A stretch of 64,000 bases of DNA from Micromonosporaceae bacterium KJ-029 (GTDB taxonomy: Bacteria > Actinomycetota > Actinomycetes > Mycobacteriales > Micromonosporaceae): assembly GCA_005402585.1 (NCBI GenBank), contig BIFP01000035.1, forward strand, positions 434,001 through 498,000. The letters are read 5' to 3'. Below, piece after piece: positions 49,077 through 58,362 of this stretch. The position numbers and the translations under genes are program-made. Every line of letters begins with the position of its first letter. Position 1 is the stretch's first letter. The notes beneath the pieces are model-generated. The model made no database searches. It saw only the letters and a list, made by a program, of their open reading frames with translations, and was not told where the DNA came from.

Positions 49077-50335
49077 GGCAACTCCATGGTGATGACGGTG
49101 GGCCCCCCGGGCGGGCTCGACAGGGCCATCGTGCCATCGAAGGCGGCGAGGCGGCGTTCGATGCCCCGCAGACCGGTACCGGCTGCGGGGTCGGCACCGC
49201 CCGCGCCGTCGTCGGTCACCACCATGCTCAGCGTGCCGTCCGCGTGTCGCAGGGACACCGATCCGGTGCGGGCGCGGCTGTGCCGGACCAGGTTGGTCAG
49301 CGTCTCGGCGACGGCGAAGTACGCGGCCGACTCGACGGGTGTGTCGAGCCGGCCGGGTAGGTCGACATCGACCGTGATCGGCACCGGCAGGCTGAGCGCC
49401 AGCGCCCGCACCGCGCCGCCCAGTCCCCGTTCCGCCAACACGGGTGGATGGATGCCACGGACCAGGTGCCGCAGCTCGACCAGTGCGGTACCGCTCGCTT
49501 CACGTGCCTCGGCGAGCATCTCGTGGGCCGCGGCCGGGTTCCGGTCGATCAGTTCGTCGGCGAGACCGATCATCATGCCCAGCGAGACGAGCCGGGCCTG
49601 GATGCCGTCGTGCAGGTCGCGCTCGATGCGGCGCAGCTCAGCCGCCTGGGCGTCGACCGTGTCGGCGCGCGTCACGGTCAGCTGAGTGACCCGCAGGCGG
49701 AGTTCGGCGGCCTTGGTCGGTGCGAGGAGGAGCCGGGCGAAGTACCCGTCGACACGCCGTAGCCACGGCGCCACCCACAGACCACCGGCGAGGATGGCGG
49801 CGCCCTGCGGCAGGGAGATCAGGCCCTCGCCGAACGTATCGATGGACCAGACGACGCCGTAGCCGTACCAGTCGGTGCCCAGCCAGATCCACAACGGGGT
49901 CAGGGTCAGGCCCGCGATCCCGTACAGCGGCACGGCCAGGGAGATCAGGCCGAGGGCGATCGCGACGATCGCGCCGGGCAGCAGCCAGGCGAGGTCACGC
50001 CAGGTGGCCGGGTCCGTGACGACCCATCGGAAGCGCCGCCAGCCGCCGGGAATGCTCCGCTCCGGGGGCGGATGGTAGGGACGGGGCACCGGGACACCGG
50101 CTCGTGCGGCACGTCTACGTTCCAGGTCCGCCCGCTTCCGGACCAGCGTCATCGTCCAGGGCACGAGCGCCATGCCGAGGAACGGCACCGGGACCAGGGC
50201 CAGCGCCACCAGCGATACGCCGAGCAGCACGACGTTGGTCAGTGCCAGACCGATCGCGGCCAGACCGGCGAGCACGGCGCGCACACCCCGCCACACCCAC
50301 TCGTACGTCCGCTCACCTGCTCCGGCCACGTCCAC
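49028..50335 (-). CDS. Membrane sensor histidine kinase (DesK-like, HisKA_3)
   Basis: This 435-residue kinase has four or more transmembrane segments in two groups (about 15-60 and 115-165), followed by a coiled-coil linker. The HisKA_3 phosphoacceptor is in ERDLHDGIQARL, and the ATPase domain has ETLTNLVRHS and VTDDGAGGADPAAGTGLRGI. Multi-pass N-terminal sensing with HisKA_3 is the build of DesK, which reads membrane fluidity. Together with the response regulator and a divergent fatty acid desaturase, it forms a DesKR-like arrangement. The GTG start at 50335 lies 108 bp from the desaturase start. Confidence 0.9.
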   Translation of the reverse strand: MDVAGAGERTYEWVWRGVRAVLAGLAAIGLALTNVVLLGVSLVALALVPVPFLGMALVPWTMTLVRKRADLERRRAARAGVPVPRPYHPPPERSIPGGWRRFRWVVTDPATWRDLAWLLPGAIVAIALGLISLAVPLYGIAGLTLTPLWIWLGTDWYGYGVVWSIDTFGEGLISLPQGAAILAGGLWVAPWLRRVDGYFARLLLAPTKAAELRLRVTQLTVTRADTVDAQAAELRRIERDLHDGIQARLVSLGMMIGLADELIDRNPAAAHEMLAEAREASGTALVELRHLVRGIHPPVLAERGLGGAVRALALSLPVPITVDVDLPGRLDTPVESAAYFAVAETLTNLVRHSRARTGSVSLRHADGTLSMVVTDDGAGGADPAAGTGLRGIERRLAAFDGTMALSSPPGGPTVITMELPCALSSPRTTHFSGTG

Positions 50336-50372
50336 GCGTCACATTGTGCCCGCGTGATCGCTGTTTCTCGGT

Positions 50373-50384
50373 GGTGCTAGCACC
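50373..50384. promoter_or_regulatory. 12-bp palindrome in the kinase/desaturase divergent promoter
   Basis: GGTGCTAGCACC is perfectly palindromic, and AGTGCT occurs again at 50402-50407, about 40 bp before the desaturase start. It is a candidate binding site for the co-encoded response regulator. Confidence 0.45.
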
Positions 50385-50443
50385 CCGTTCGGCGGGGAGA
50401 TAGTGCTCCTGACGGCGCCGTCCGCAGGCGGTCTGCTGGAACC

Positions 50444-51475
50444 ATGACGACTACCATGACGCGGTCGCATACGACGACCGGCAGCGACTTCGCCGTCCTG
50501 TCCCGCCGGATCATCGACGCGGGGCTGATGAGACGCCGGCCCGCCTACTATGTCCTGCGGCTGAGCGTCGTCACGCTCATGCTTGTCGGCGGCTGGGCGG
50601 CGTTCTTCGTCATCGGCTCCTCCTGGTGGCAGATGATCACCGCCGTGTTCCTCGCCCTCACGTTCGCCCAGGTCGCACTCGTGGCGCACGATCTGGCGCA
50701 CCGCCAGGTGTTCCGCACCAAACGCCCGAGTGCGGTGGCCGGCCTACTGGCCGGCAATCTCGGCGTCGGCATGAGCTACGGCTGGTGGATGGACAAGCAC
50801 ACCCGGCACCACAACAATCCCAACCACGACGACCTCGACCCGGACGTGGCCCCCGAGGTGCTCGTCTGGGCCAGCGAGTCGGCCGTCGGCCGGCGCGGGC
50901 TGAAGGGCTTCATCACCCGGCACCAGGCGGCACTGTTCTTCCCGCTGCTCACGCTGCTCGCCGTCAGTCTGAAGGTGTCCAGCGTCAAGGCGTTGCGCAA
51001 CGGGACGGTGCGGCGGCGCGGTGTGGAGAGCGTACTGCTGATCCTGCACGGCGTCGGTTACCTCGGCGCCCTGCTGTTCGTTCTCTCGCCGCTGCAGGCC
51101 GTCGCCTTCCTGCTGCTGCACCAGGCGCTGTTCGGCGTGTATCTCGGCATGACCTTCGCCCCCAACCACAAGGGCATGCCACACCCGACCGGCGACGAGG
51201 ACTACCTTCGCAAGCAGGTGCTGACGTCCCGTAACGTCCGCGGGGGCTGGCTGGTCGACGCGGCGCTGGGCGGTTTGAACTACCAGATCGAGCACCACCT
51301 GTTCCCCGGTATGCCGACGCCCAACCTGCGCAAGGCCCAACCGATCGTGGAGGCGTACTGCGCCGAGATCGGTGTCTCCTACGAACAGACCGGTCTCGTC
51401 GACTCCTACCGGCAGGCTCTGCGGCACCTGCACGAGGTGGGCGCACCCGCCCGCGCCGAACACGCGGCGCGCTGA
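50444..51475 (+). CDS. Membrane fatty acid desaturase
   Basis: This 343-residue integral membrane di-iron enzyme has the three histidine boxes HDLAHRQ, HTRHHNNPN and QIEHHLFPGMPTPNL in the right order, with four or more hydrophobic segments. It introduces a double bond into acyl chains of membrane lipids. It needs a ferredoxin or similar donor, which is not encoded adjacent to it. It is divergent from the DesK/DesR-like pair, suggesting control by membrane state. The start at 50444 begins MTTTMTRSHTTT; an ATG four codons later is also possible. Confidence 0.94.
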   Translation: MTTTMTRSHTTTGSDFAVLSRRIIDAGLMRRRPAYYVLRLSVVTLMLVGGWAAFFVIGSSWWQMITAVFLALTFAQVALVAHDLAHRQVFRTKRPSAVAGLLAGNLGVGMSYGWWMDKHTRHHNNPNHDDLDPDVAPEVLVWASESAVGRRGLKGFITRHQAALFFPLLTLLAVSLKVSSVKALRNGTVRRRGVESVLLILHGVGYLGALLFVLSPLQAVAFLLLHQALFGVYLGMTFAPNHKGMPHPTGDEDYLRKQVLTSRNVRGGWLVDAALGGLNYQIEHHLFPGMPTPNLRKAQPIVEAYCAEIGVSYEQTGLVDSYRQALRHLHEVGAPARAEHAAR

Positions 51476-51560
51476 TCCAGCCTTGGCGGTAGCGGAATGT
51501 CAACCTCCGTCACGCCATGATCCGCCTCACCTGCGGCCGTCATCGTCGCGCCGTTTTCCG

Positions 51561-51578
51561 AGAACTTCCGGAAGTTCT
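51561..51578 (+). promoter_or_regulatory. 18-bp perfect palindrome upstream of the xylanase gene
   Basis: AGAACTTCCGGAAGTTCT is a perfect 18-bp palindrome 107 bp before the xylanase start. LacI-type regulators of xylan genes in actinomycetes bind palindromes of this size, so it is a good candidate repressor site; no such regulator is encoded in the window. Confidence 0.6.
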
Positions 51579-51685
51579 GGTCACAGCAATGGGCCCGACA
51601 TAACATGCACGCGCTTGGATCCGTCCAGGGAAAGCCGATGCCCGGCACACCCCACCGCCGTCCAATCTGCGTAAAGGGACCCTCG

Positions 51686-54600
51686 ATGCGCCTCTGGAAC
51701 CTGTCCCCTCGATCACGACGCCGATCGCGAACCCTCGCCGCGCTCTGTTCGACCGTGCTCATCGCGGCCATCGCCGCCGCACCCGCCCCGGCCGCCGCCG
51801 CGGAGGTCGTCCTCTCCAACGACTTCGAGTCCGGCTCGTACGCACCGTGGGGGCCACGCGGTGCCGTGACCCTCGCCATCGCCGACGAGGGCCACGGGAG
51901 CGACAACAGCCTGTCGGTCACCGGCCGCACCGCCAACTGGCAGGGCCCGGCGACGAGCGCGACCGCACTGTTCAACCCCGGAACCCAGTACACGGTCAGT
52001 GCCTGGGCGAAACTTCCGGCCGGCACCGAGGGCACAGCCGGGGTGCACTTCACCGTCGAGACCCCGGCCGGCGGCGGCGACAACACCTATACCTGGATCG
52101 GCGGTAACGTCCCCACCACCGCGGACGGCTGGGTGCGGATCGGCGGCGAGTACACGCTGCCCACGGGGCTCAGCGCCGCCACCCTTTACGTCGAGGCGGA
52201 GGGCAACATCCCGTTCCTCCTCGACGACATCCTGATCACCGCGCCCGACGGCGGAGGACCGGAGCCAGGCGTCGTTGTCATCGACACCGACTTCGAGGAC
52301 GGGCTGGACGGCTGGGGCCCCCGTGACAGCGGCCCGGGTGCCCCCAACGTCACCCTCACCGACGTCGCGCACGCAGGCGCGTCCGCGGCGCTGGTCTCCG
52401 AACGCGTCAACCAGGGCGCCGGCCTCGGCCGCGACGTGACCAGCCTGTTCGAGACGGGCGTGACCTACGAGTTCAGCGCCTGGCTGCGGTTCGCCGAAGG
52501 CCAGCCGACCGACCAGATCTGGCTCAGCCTCGCCAGCGCGACCGGCGGCAGCCAGTCGTTCAGCACCCTCGCCCAGTTCGAAACAGTCACCAACACCGGG
52601 TGGACGCAGGTGACCGCCCGGTTCACCATGCCGGCCGCAGACAGCGCGCTCCTCTACTTCGAGACCCGCTGGCAGGGCGCGGACGTGGCCGGTAACACCA
52701 GCGACTTCCTCGTCGACGACATCGTCGTCCGGGTGCCCGAGCCCCCGGTCGTCGAGGACCTCACCGGCATCCACGAGACCACCGGCTTCCCGGTCGGCGT
52801 GGCGATCGACAGCCGGGAGACCGTCGGCGGGGCCGCGGAGTTGCTGACCCGGCACTTCAACCAGATCACGCCGGAAAACCACATGAAGCCCGAGGCCTGG
52901 TACGACAACGAGGGCAACTTCCGCCCGCACGACCAGGCGCTGGCCCTGATGGACTTCGCCCGGGACAACGACCTGCGCGTCTACGGCCACGTGCTGGTCT
53001 GGCACAGCCAGACCCCGGCCTGGTTCTTCCAGGACGCCGCCGGGCAGCCACTGACCACGTCGGCGGCCCACCAGCAGCTGCTGCGCGAGCGGCTGCGGAC
53101 CCACATCTTCGCCGTCGCCGAGTCGCTGAGCCAGCGGTACGGCCCGTTCGGCTCCGCCACCAACCCGCTGTACGCGTTCGACGCGGTAAACGAGGTGGTC
53201 AGCGACAGCGGCGAGTACGCCGACGGCCTGCGCCGCAGCGAGTGGTACCGGATCCTCGGCGAAAGTTTCATCGACCTGACCTTCGAGTACGCGGACGAGG
53301 CGTTCAACGACGTCTACGCGGTCGGGAACACCTACCCGGTCGCCCTGTTCATCAACGACTACAACACCGAGCAGAGCGGCAAGCAGGCCCGCTACCGGGC
53401 GCTCGTGCAGCGGCTGCTCGCGCGCGGCGTGCCGGTCGACGGGGTGGGCCACCAGTTCCACGTCTCGCTGGCCACGCCGGTCAGCAGCCTGGAGGCCGCG
53501 CTGGCGGCGTTCACGGACCTGCCGGTGACCCAGGCCGTCACCGAACTCGACGTCACCACGGGTACCCCGGTCACCCAGGCGAACCTGATCGAACAGGGCT
53601 ACTACTACCGGGACGCCTTCCGGATCTTCCGGGCGCACACCGACGACCTGCTGGCCGTCACCGTCTGGGGCCTCACCGACGGCCGTTCCTGGCGCTCCGG
53701 CAACGGCGCGCCGCTGATGTTCGACGACAGCCTGCGGGCCAAGCCGGCCTACCACGGGGCGGTGGACGGTGAGCTGCCCGCCCGGCTGCGTACCGCCAAC
53801 GTCTTCGCCGGTGACGTGGCCCTCACCGCCAGCGCACCCAAGGATCTGACCTGGCGCAAGCTTCCGCTGCACCGGGTGGAGGACAAGGGGCGGTTCCAGC
53901 TGCGCTGGGCACCGGATCACCTGACCGCGTACGTCACGGTCGACGACGCCACGGTGTCCGGTGACGACCGGGTCAGCTTCGCCCTGGGCGGCGAGACGTA
54001 CCACGTCTCCCGCGACGGCAGCGGCGACGTGCCGGCCGTGGTGGCCAAGCGGGACGGCGGCTACCACCTGGTCGCCCACCTGCCGCTGACCGGCGCCGCT
54101 CGGGGTGACACGCTCACCCTGGACGTGCGGGTCCGCGACAACGGCGCCACGTCCGGCTGGAACACCCCGGGCGCCGTCGGCACCCTCACCCTGGTAGAGG
54201 AGCTGTCGTACCTGGAGGTGCGCGAGGCCGCCACCGCACCGGTCATCGACGGCACCGTGGACCCCGTCTGGGCCCGCGCCGGCGCGGTGACCACGGCCAA
54301 GCAGGTCTCCGGCACCGGCGGCGCGACCGCGACGGTCCGCACCCTCTGGCGGGGCCAGACGCTCTACGTGCTGGCCGAGGTCACCGACCCGGTGGTGGAC
54401 GTCTCCGGCTCCGACCCGTGGACCCAGGACTCGGTCGAGATCTACGTCGACGCCGGCAACGCCAAGAACGGCGCCTACCGCTACGACGACACCCAGATCC
54501 GGATCAACGCCGACAACGTCGTGTCGTTCGGCACCGGCGACGAGACGTTCCAGGCGGGCCGGCTGAACAGCGCAGCCGTGCGTACCGCGACGGGCTACAC

Positions 54601-55048
54601 CGTCGAGGCGGCGATCAGCCTGCTCGAATACGGCGGCCTCGACACCTTCCACGGCCTGGACTTCCAGGTCAACGACGCGTCGAACGGCGCTCGTACCGCG
54701 ATCCGCAACTGGGCCGAGCAGGAGGGCGTGGGCTACCAGACCACCGCCCGGTGGGGAGTGGGCCGGCTGGTGGCCGGCTCCAACGTGGACCTCACGCTGA
54801 CCACGATCGCCCGGTGGAACTCCGACAGCGGCGGCGGCTACTGCGCGACCATCACCGCCACCAACACCAGCGACAAGCCCGTCGAATGGACCGCTGTCGT
54901 CGACCTCGAAGGCGACATCTACGACGCGTGGAACTTCAAGCGGGAACGCCTGACCGATGGCAGCTACCGGATCAGGGGCGTGGACTGGAACCGCACCCTG
55001 GCACCGGGTGCCAGCACCTTCAGCATCGGATACTGCGCCAACCTGTGA
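51686..55048 (+). CDS. Secreted modular GH10 endo-1,4-beta-xylanase
   Basis: This exported xylan-degrading enzyme of 1120 residues has an Arg-rich signal peptide (1-39) and two CBM4/9/22-like modules (about 40-185 and 197-350). The GH10 catalytic domain (about 358-692) has the acid/base Glu503 in DAVNEVV, nucleophile Glu620 in TELDVTT, and HVLVWHSQTPAWF. A CBM9 module follows (about 838-1015), then a short C-terminal CBM2-like domain with two cysteines. The ATG at 51686 with AAAGGGA upstream gives a clean signal peptide; the frame extends 27 codons upstream without need. It is monocistronic, behind an 18-bp palindrome and ended by a strong hairpin. Confidence 0.95.
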   Translation: MRLWNLSPRSRRRSRTLAALCSTVLIAAIAAAPAPAAAAEVVLSNDFESGSYAPWGPRGAVTLAIADEGHGSDNSLSVTGRTANWQGPATSATALFNPGTQYTVSAWAKLPAGTEGTAGVHFTVETPAGGGDNTYTWIGGNVPTTADGWVRIGGEYTLPTGLSAATLYVEAEGNIPFLLDDILITAPDGGGPEPGVVVIDTDFEDGLDGWGPRDSGPGAPNVTLTDVAHAGASAALVSERVNQGAGLGRDVTSLFETGVTYEFSAWLRFAEGQPTDQIWLSLASATGGSQSFSTLAQFETVTNTGWTQVTARFTMPAADSALLYFETRWQGADVAGNTSDFLVDDIVVRVPEPPVVEDLTGIHETTGFPVGVAIDSRETVGGAAELLTRHFNQITPENHMKPEAWYDNEGNFRPHDQALALMDFARDNDLRVYGHVLVWHSQTPAWFFQDAAGQPLTTSAAHQQLLRERLRTHIFAVAESLSQRYGPFGSATNPLYAFDAVNEVVSDSGEYADGLRRSEWYRILGESFIDLTFEYADEAFNDVYAVGNTYPVALFINDYNTEQSGKQARYRALVQRLLARGVPVDGVGHQFHVSLATPVSSLEAALAAFTDLPVTQAVTELDVTTGTPVTQANLIEQGYYYRDAFRIFRAHTDDLLAVTVWGLTDGRSWRSGNGAPLMFDDSLRAKPAYHGAVDGELPARLRTANVFAGDVALTASAPKDLTWRKLPLHRVEDKGRFQLRWAPDHLTAYVTVDDATVSGDDRVSFALGGETYHVSRDGSGDVPAVVAKRDGGYHLVAHLPLTGAARGDTLTLDVRVRDNGATSGWNTPGAVGTLTLVEELSYLEVREAATAPVIDGTVDPVWARAGAVTTAKQVSGTGGATATVRTLWRGQTLYVLAEVTDPVVDVSGSDPWTQDSVEIYVDAGNAKNGAYRYDDTQIRINADNVVSFGTGDETFQAGRLNSAAVRTATGYTVEAAISLLEYGGLDTFHGLDFQVNDASNGARTAIRNWAEQEGVGYQTTARWGVGRLVAGSNVDLTLTTIARWNSDSGGGYCATITATNTSDKPVEWTAVVDLEGDIYDAWNFKRERLTDGSYRIRGVDWNRTLAPGASTFSIGYCANL

Positions 55049-55108
55049 CACCCGGCAACGACGCCGAGCGACAAGGCCCAGCGCGGCCGAGCCGGTGAGG
55101 CATCTCCC

Positions 55109-55145
55109 GTGGCGGCCACCGTTCAACGCTGGCGGTGGCCGCCAC
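55109..55145 (+). terminator. Strong hairpin terminator after the xylanase gene
   Basis: GTGGCGGCCACCG at 55109-55121 pairs exactly with CGGTGGCCGCCAC at 55133-55145 around an 11-nt loop, 60 bp after the stop. It covers the GTG at 55135 that opens the next frame, which argues against that codon being used. Confidence 0.8.
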
Positions 55146-55224
55146 CGGCCAACACAGGATCTCCATCGCGCAAACTCCGGCCGGGATCGGTGCTTCGGAC
55201 GGAGAAGAATGGGTACGCCCTCCG

Positions 55225-56112
55225 GTGGTCTTCATCCTTGCGCTCGGTGCCGCCCTGCTGCTCGGGGTCGGTTCGGTCATCCAGCAGCGGGTCGCCTTCC
55301 AGGCCCCGGACGGCCTGGCGCTGCGCGTGGGGCTGCTGTGGCATCTCGCCCGGCAACGTCTGTGGCTGCTGGGCCTCGCGGCGACCCTGATGGGTGGCGC
55401 GCTCAGCGGCCTCGCCCTAGGTCTGGGCTCGGTCGTGCTGGTGCAGCCGGTCCTGGTGCTGCGCCTGCTGTTCGCGCTCTCGATCGCGGCGCTGTGGAGC
55501 CGGCGCCCGCTCGGACGGCGGGACTGGGCGGTCGCGCTGGCGGTCACCCTCGGCATGGTCGCCTTTCTGGTGGCGGGTCGTCCCGGCCCCGGGAACCCGG
55601 AGGGCGTGCCGGCTTGGGACTGGGCCGTGGCCGCGGTCGCCATCGGCGCGCTGACCTTGGCGCTCATACGCGCCGCGCGGCGGCTGCGCCCGGCTCAGGA
55701 GGCACCGATGCTGGCGGTCGGTGCGGGCATGCTGTTCGGGCTCCAGTCCGCGCTGACCCAGTCGGCCTCGCACCGGCTGTTCACCCAGGGGCTGACGGCA
55801 CTGCTGACCAGCTGGCAACCGTACGCCGTGGTGCTGATCGGACTGGTGGGCACGCTGCTCGCGCAGAGCGCGTACGACCTCGCCCCATTGTCCGTGTCCT
55901 ATCCGCCACTGGCTGCGGCCGAGCCGCTCGCCGGCATCGCGGTCGGCATCGGCGTGCTCGGTGGGACGTTGCGGCTGACCCCGGCGGCGCTCGCCGTCGA
56001 GGCCACCGGCCTGATCGTGATGACGCTCGCGGTGTATCTGCTGGCCGCCTCCCCGCACATCGTCGGCCACGACGATGCGGCGACGAAGGGCGCCGACCGG
56101 CCTCCTCCGTGA
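55225..56112 (+). CDS. DMT-superfamily membrane transporter (EamA-like)
   Basis: This inner-membrane protein of about 295 residues has 9-10 hydrophobic helices arranged as two repeats: VVFILALGAALLLGVGSVIQ, then SGLALGLGSVVLVQPVLVLR, and APLSVSYPPLAAAEPLAGIA in the second half. That matches the drug/metabolite transporter group common in actinomycetes. The substrate is unknown. The frame is open from 55135, but the xylanase terminator covers that start; GTG 55225 begins exactly at the first helix. No ribosome binding site settles the choice. Confidence 0.75.
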   Translation: MVFILALGAALLLGVGSVIQQRVAFQAPDGLALRVGLLWHLARQRLWLLGLAATLMGGALSGLALGLGSVVLVQPVLVLRLLFALSIAALWSRRPLGRRDWAVALAVTLGMVAFLVAGRPGPGNPEGVPAWDWAVAAVAIGALTLALIRAARRLRPAQEAPMLAVGAGMLFGLQSALTQSASHRLFTQGLTALLTSWQPYAVVLIGLVGTLLAQSAYDLAPLSVSYPPLAAAEPLAGIAVGIGVLGGTLRLTPAALAVEATGLIVMTLAVYLLAASPHIVGHDDAATKGADRPPP

Positions 56113-56150
56113 ATTGCGAACCTTGCTGGCCGGACCGATCGGCCTCAATA

Positions 56151-56561
56151 TCATTGGACCTGGCCGCGCTGACGGTGTGGGCTGCGGTCCTCCTCCGTGA
56201 CGAGCGCCTGTATCCGGCGCACGGTCGCGCCCGGCGCGAAGATCGCCTCCCGCCATCGCTGCAATGTTCTGGTCAGATCCCACACGGTCGTTCGCAGGTC
56301 CCGCAGTTCCCGCTGCGAGGCCGCCAACTGTGCCCGGACCGCCAGCGCCTCGGTCTCCAGCTCCGTGACCCGCGTTCGCAGCGGCTGCACCAGAGCCAGC
56401 GCCGCGTCGGTCAACGCTCCGGCTGTGTCGGCCTTCAGTTTCCGCCGCTGCGTGGCAATCGTGGCGAGAACGCCGAGGCCGCTCGCGCCGCCGAACAACC
56501 CGAGTGCGGAGATCAGCAGCTGCACCCAGTATGGCGTGCCGGAAGCCTGGGCGGTCATCAT
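56151..56561 (-). CDS. Small membrane-anchored coiled-coil protein
   Basis: This 136-residue protein has a single N-terminal membrane helix (about 10-32, YWVQLLISALGLFGGASGLG) followed by a long heptad-rich coiled coil (about 55-105, VQPLRTRVTELETEALAVRA) and a basic tail. The start overlaps the stop of the preceding membrane protein gene by ATGA, so the two are made together. Such pairs occur near phage-like genes in actinomycetes, but no other phage gene is seen here. No function is assigned. Confidence 0.7.
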   Translation of the reverse strand: MMTAQASGTPYWVQLLISALGLFGGASGLGVLATIATQRRKLKADTAGALTDAALALVQPLRTRVTELETEALAVRAQLAASQRELRDLRTTVWDLTRTLQRWREAIFAPGATVRRIQALVTEEDRSPHRQRGQVQ

Positions 56562-57004
56562 GTCTTCCCCTCAGGGGACGGAACGGCACCGGCCTCGGGC
56601 AGCAGGATGAGCAGGCGCAGGGACCGCAGGATCTCGGCCGAACGCAGCCACGAGCCGACCGCCACGGCGCCGACGAACGACGCGGCCACCACTGCCTGCC
56701 CGCCGGCGACCGCCAGGACGGCGACGACGTACATCGCCGCGATCGCGCCCAGCATGAGCACCGCGGCGAGTTCGATGCCGAGCCCGGTGCCGAGTTGCCC
56801 CGGCCAGAACATGCCGAGCAGGCCCGCGACGCCGACGACGATCAGGCCGAACTCCCAACTGACTTTGATCGCGTAGGGCATCGCCACCTCCACCGACTGT
56901 GGCCGGACGTTCAGCGCGATCAGCACGACACCGCAGACGGGCGCGGTGACGAGGACCGCGAACTCGTAGACTCGATGTGTCGTCCGCTTGTAGAAGTTCC
57001 CCAT
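56558..57004 (-). CDS. Small polytopic membrane protein of unknown function
   Basis: This 148-residue protein has four predicted membrane helices and starts MGNFYKRTTHRVYEFAVLVT. The ATG at 57004 has GAGAGAGGAG upstream. The frame reaches back to 57217, but that extension is Arg-rich and unlike protein. It is coupled to the downstream coiled-coil protein. Its size and four-helix build would also fit a holin-like protein, which is only a possibility. Confidence 0.7.
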   Translation of the reverse strand: MGNFYKRTTHRVYEFAVLVTAPVCGVVLIALNVRPQSVEVAMPYAIKVSWEFGLIVVGVAGLLGMFWPGQLGTGLGIELAAVLMLGAIAAMYVVAVLAVAGGQAVVAASFVGAVAVGSWLRSAEILRSLRLLILLPEAGAVPSPEGKT

Positions 57005-57435
57005 GCCGCGCTCCTCTCTCGGCCGCACGCCGCGTGGACGTGCAGCAAGCTGCTGTTTCCCGAGCCAGCACGTCCCGTGACGTCGTCGAGCGAGCACAGC
57101 GCCTGAGGTCGACACGGCGGACGGCATGGCGGAAGCCAGGGCGAGCACGAGGGCATACGACACCCGCTGCCACAGACACCGGCCAAACCGTTCGTCGGCC
57201 CTGCCGCTCACCGCCATGAATCAAACATATGCCCAGGTCAGAGGCGCATTGACGCCCTGCGGACACAAGCCGATCACCACAGCGCTCAGAGCGCCAACTG
57301 TCGGGTTGTCGACAGCGACCCAACGACCTGTCAGCCCGAGACCGCGCCGGGCCCGAATCACGGCGATGGTGCGCCCGCGTCGCCCGTGCCCGCGTCAGTG
57401 ACGACAAGCCGAATGGTCATGACCGGGACAGGCTG
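57005..57435. other. Gene-free stretch between membrane protein genes
   Basis: These 431 bp show only short frames that are antisense copies of each other and no family motif. They probably hold the promoter of the 57004 gene and the end of the DUF1622 transcript. Confidence 0.4.
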
Positions 57436-57813
57436 TCAATCTTGAGCGGACTCGGCCTGGGCCGGTCGCGTCCGCCTCATCTGCCAGGGCCAGCGGCCCT
57501 CCAGCTCCACTTCGAGCGAGAAGCTCAGGAACGTCCGGACCAGGACGATCGCCGCCAGCACCCCGACGCTCTGGAAGCTCGGTGCGACGGCGACGGTCCG
57601 AATGATGTCACCGCCGACGAGGAATTCCAGCCCGAGCAGGATCGACCGGCCCACCGCCTGTCGGTAGGGGCGGTAAACCTCGATGACCTGACGCGTCTGC
57701 CAGTAGCGGTAGAGGAAGACGGCGCTTGCGATGGCAACGCCGACGGCGATGACCACGACACCGGCCAGATCCAACAAGGCGCCGATCCGCTCGATGATCT
57801 CCTTGCTGGACAT
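57436..57813 (-). CDS. DUF1622 membrane protein
   Basis: This 125-residue inner-membrane protein has three predicted helices: LLDLAGVVVIAVGVAIASAV (residues 13-32), the segment around LLGLEFLVGGDIIRTVAV (59-76) and VGVLAAIVLVRTFLSFSLEV (83-102). GLEFLVGGDIIRT and RTFLSFSLEVE are the signature blocks of DUF1622. The role of the family is not known. The ATG at 57813 has GGAGG about 7 bp upstream. Confidence 0.88.
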   Translation of the reverse strand: MSSKEIIERIGALLDLAGVVVIAVGVAIASAVFLYRYWQTRQVIEVYRPYRQAVGRSILLGLEFLVGGDIIRTVAVAPSFQSVGVLAAIVLVRTFLSFSLEVELEGRWPWQMRRTRPAQAESAQD

Positions 57814-58322
57814 CCCGCTGCACCTCCTTCCACGGGCAAGCCGCGGCCGACCCCACCACAGCCACCATCATTCCGTCGCGGCGCAGCTCCGCGTCGGACT
57901 CCGGGCCTTTCGGTCAGGGGCACCCGCCGGCACCGACCGGACCGGCCCGGGTCACGCGAGCGGCGCGTCTCGACGACCGCCGCACCTCCGCTGAGATCGC
58001 CCGCCACTCACCCGCTTTCCACCGATGATTCGACGGAGGTGCCGGGCGATACGCGGTGCCAGACACGTGGCTTCCTGCCCCACGGGCATCAGAAGATGAC
58101 GCCAGGCTGCGCCAGAGCCACCGCCCGATCACTGGCCTCGCACACCGGACGGGCATCCTGCCAACGGGCCCGCCGCACCCCGGCCTCCCGTGCCACCCAC
58201 GCGGCCCTGCCGGTCGGTGCCGACCGTGTCGTTGCGGGGCGGCACGGGGCAAGGCCGGTAGCGGTATCGAGCAGACCATTCTCGACGCGTACCGGGCCGG
58301 ATAGCCCTTCCCGCCCAGGTGG
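57814..58322. other. Gene-free stretch of about 500 bp
   Basis: No frame on either strand shows a domain, start site or plausible protein composition; frames are Arg/Pro-rich antisense artefacts. The stretch ends in the 40-nt palindrome at 58323. A decayed gene or an RNA gene cannot be excluded. Confidence 0.4.
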
Positions 58323-58362
58323 GCTGAGGCCCGCGGACCGGATCCGGTCCGCGGGCCTCAGC
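58323..58362. terminator. 40-nt perfect palindrome (20-bp arms), terminator-like
   Basis: The whole 40 nt is a perfect palindrome beginning GCTGAGGCCCGCGGACCGGA and would form a 18-19-bp hairpin in RNA from either strand. It lies 131 bp beyond the stop of the LysR gene (minus strand), with no gene nearby on the plus side. Confidence 0.7.

Noticed and set aside
51713..55126. 1137-residue minus-strand open frame
   Set aside because: It is antisense to the xylanase gene, whose domains and signal peptide are clear.
56151..57004. Holin/phage origin of the two small membrane proteins
   Set aside because: No other phage structural, lysis or integration gene is found nearby; only size and topology suggest it.
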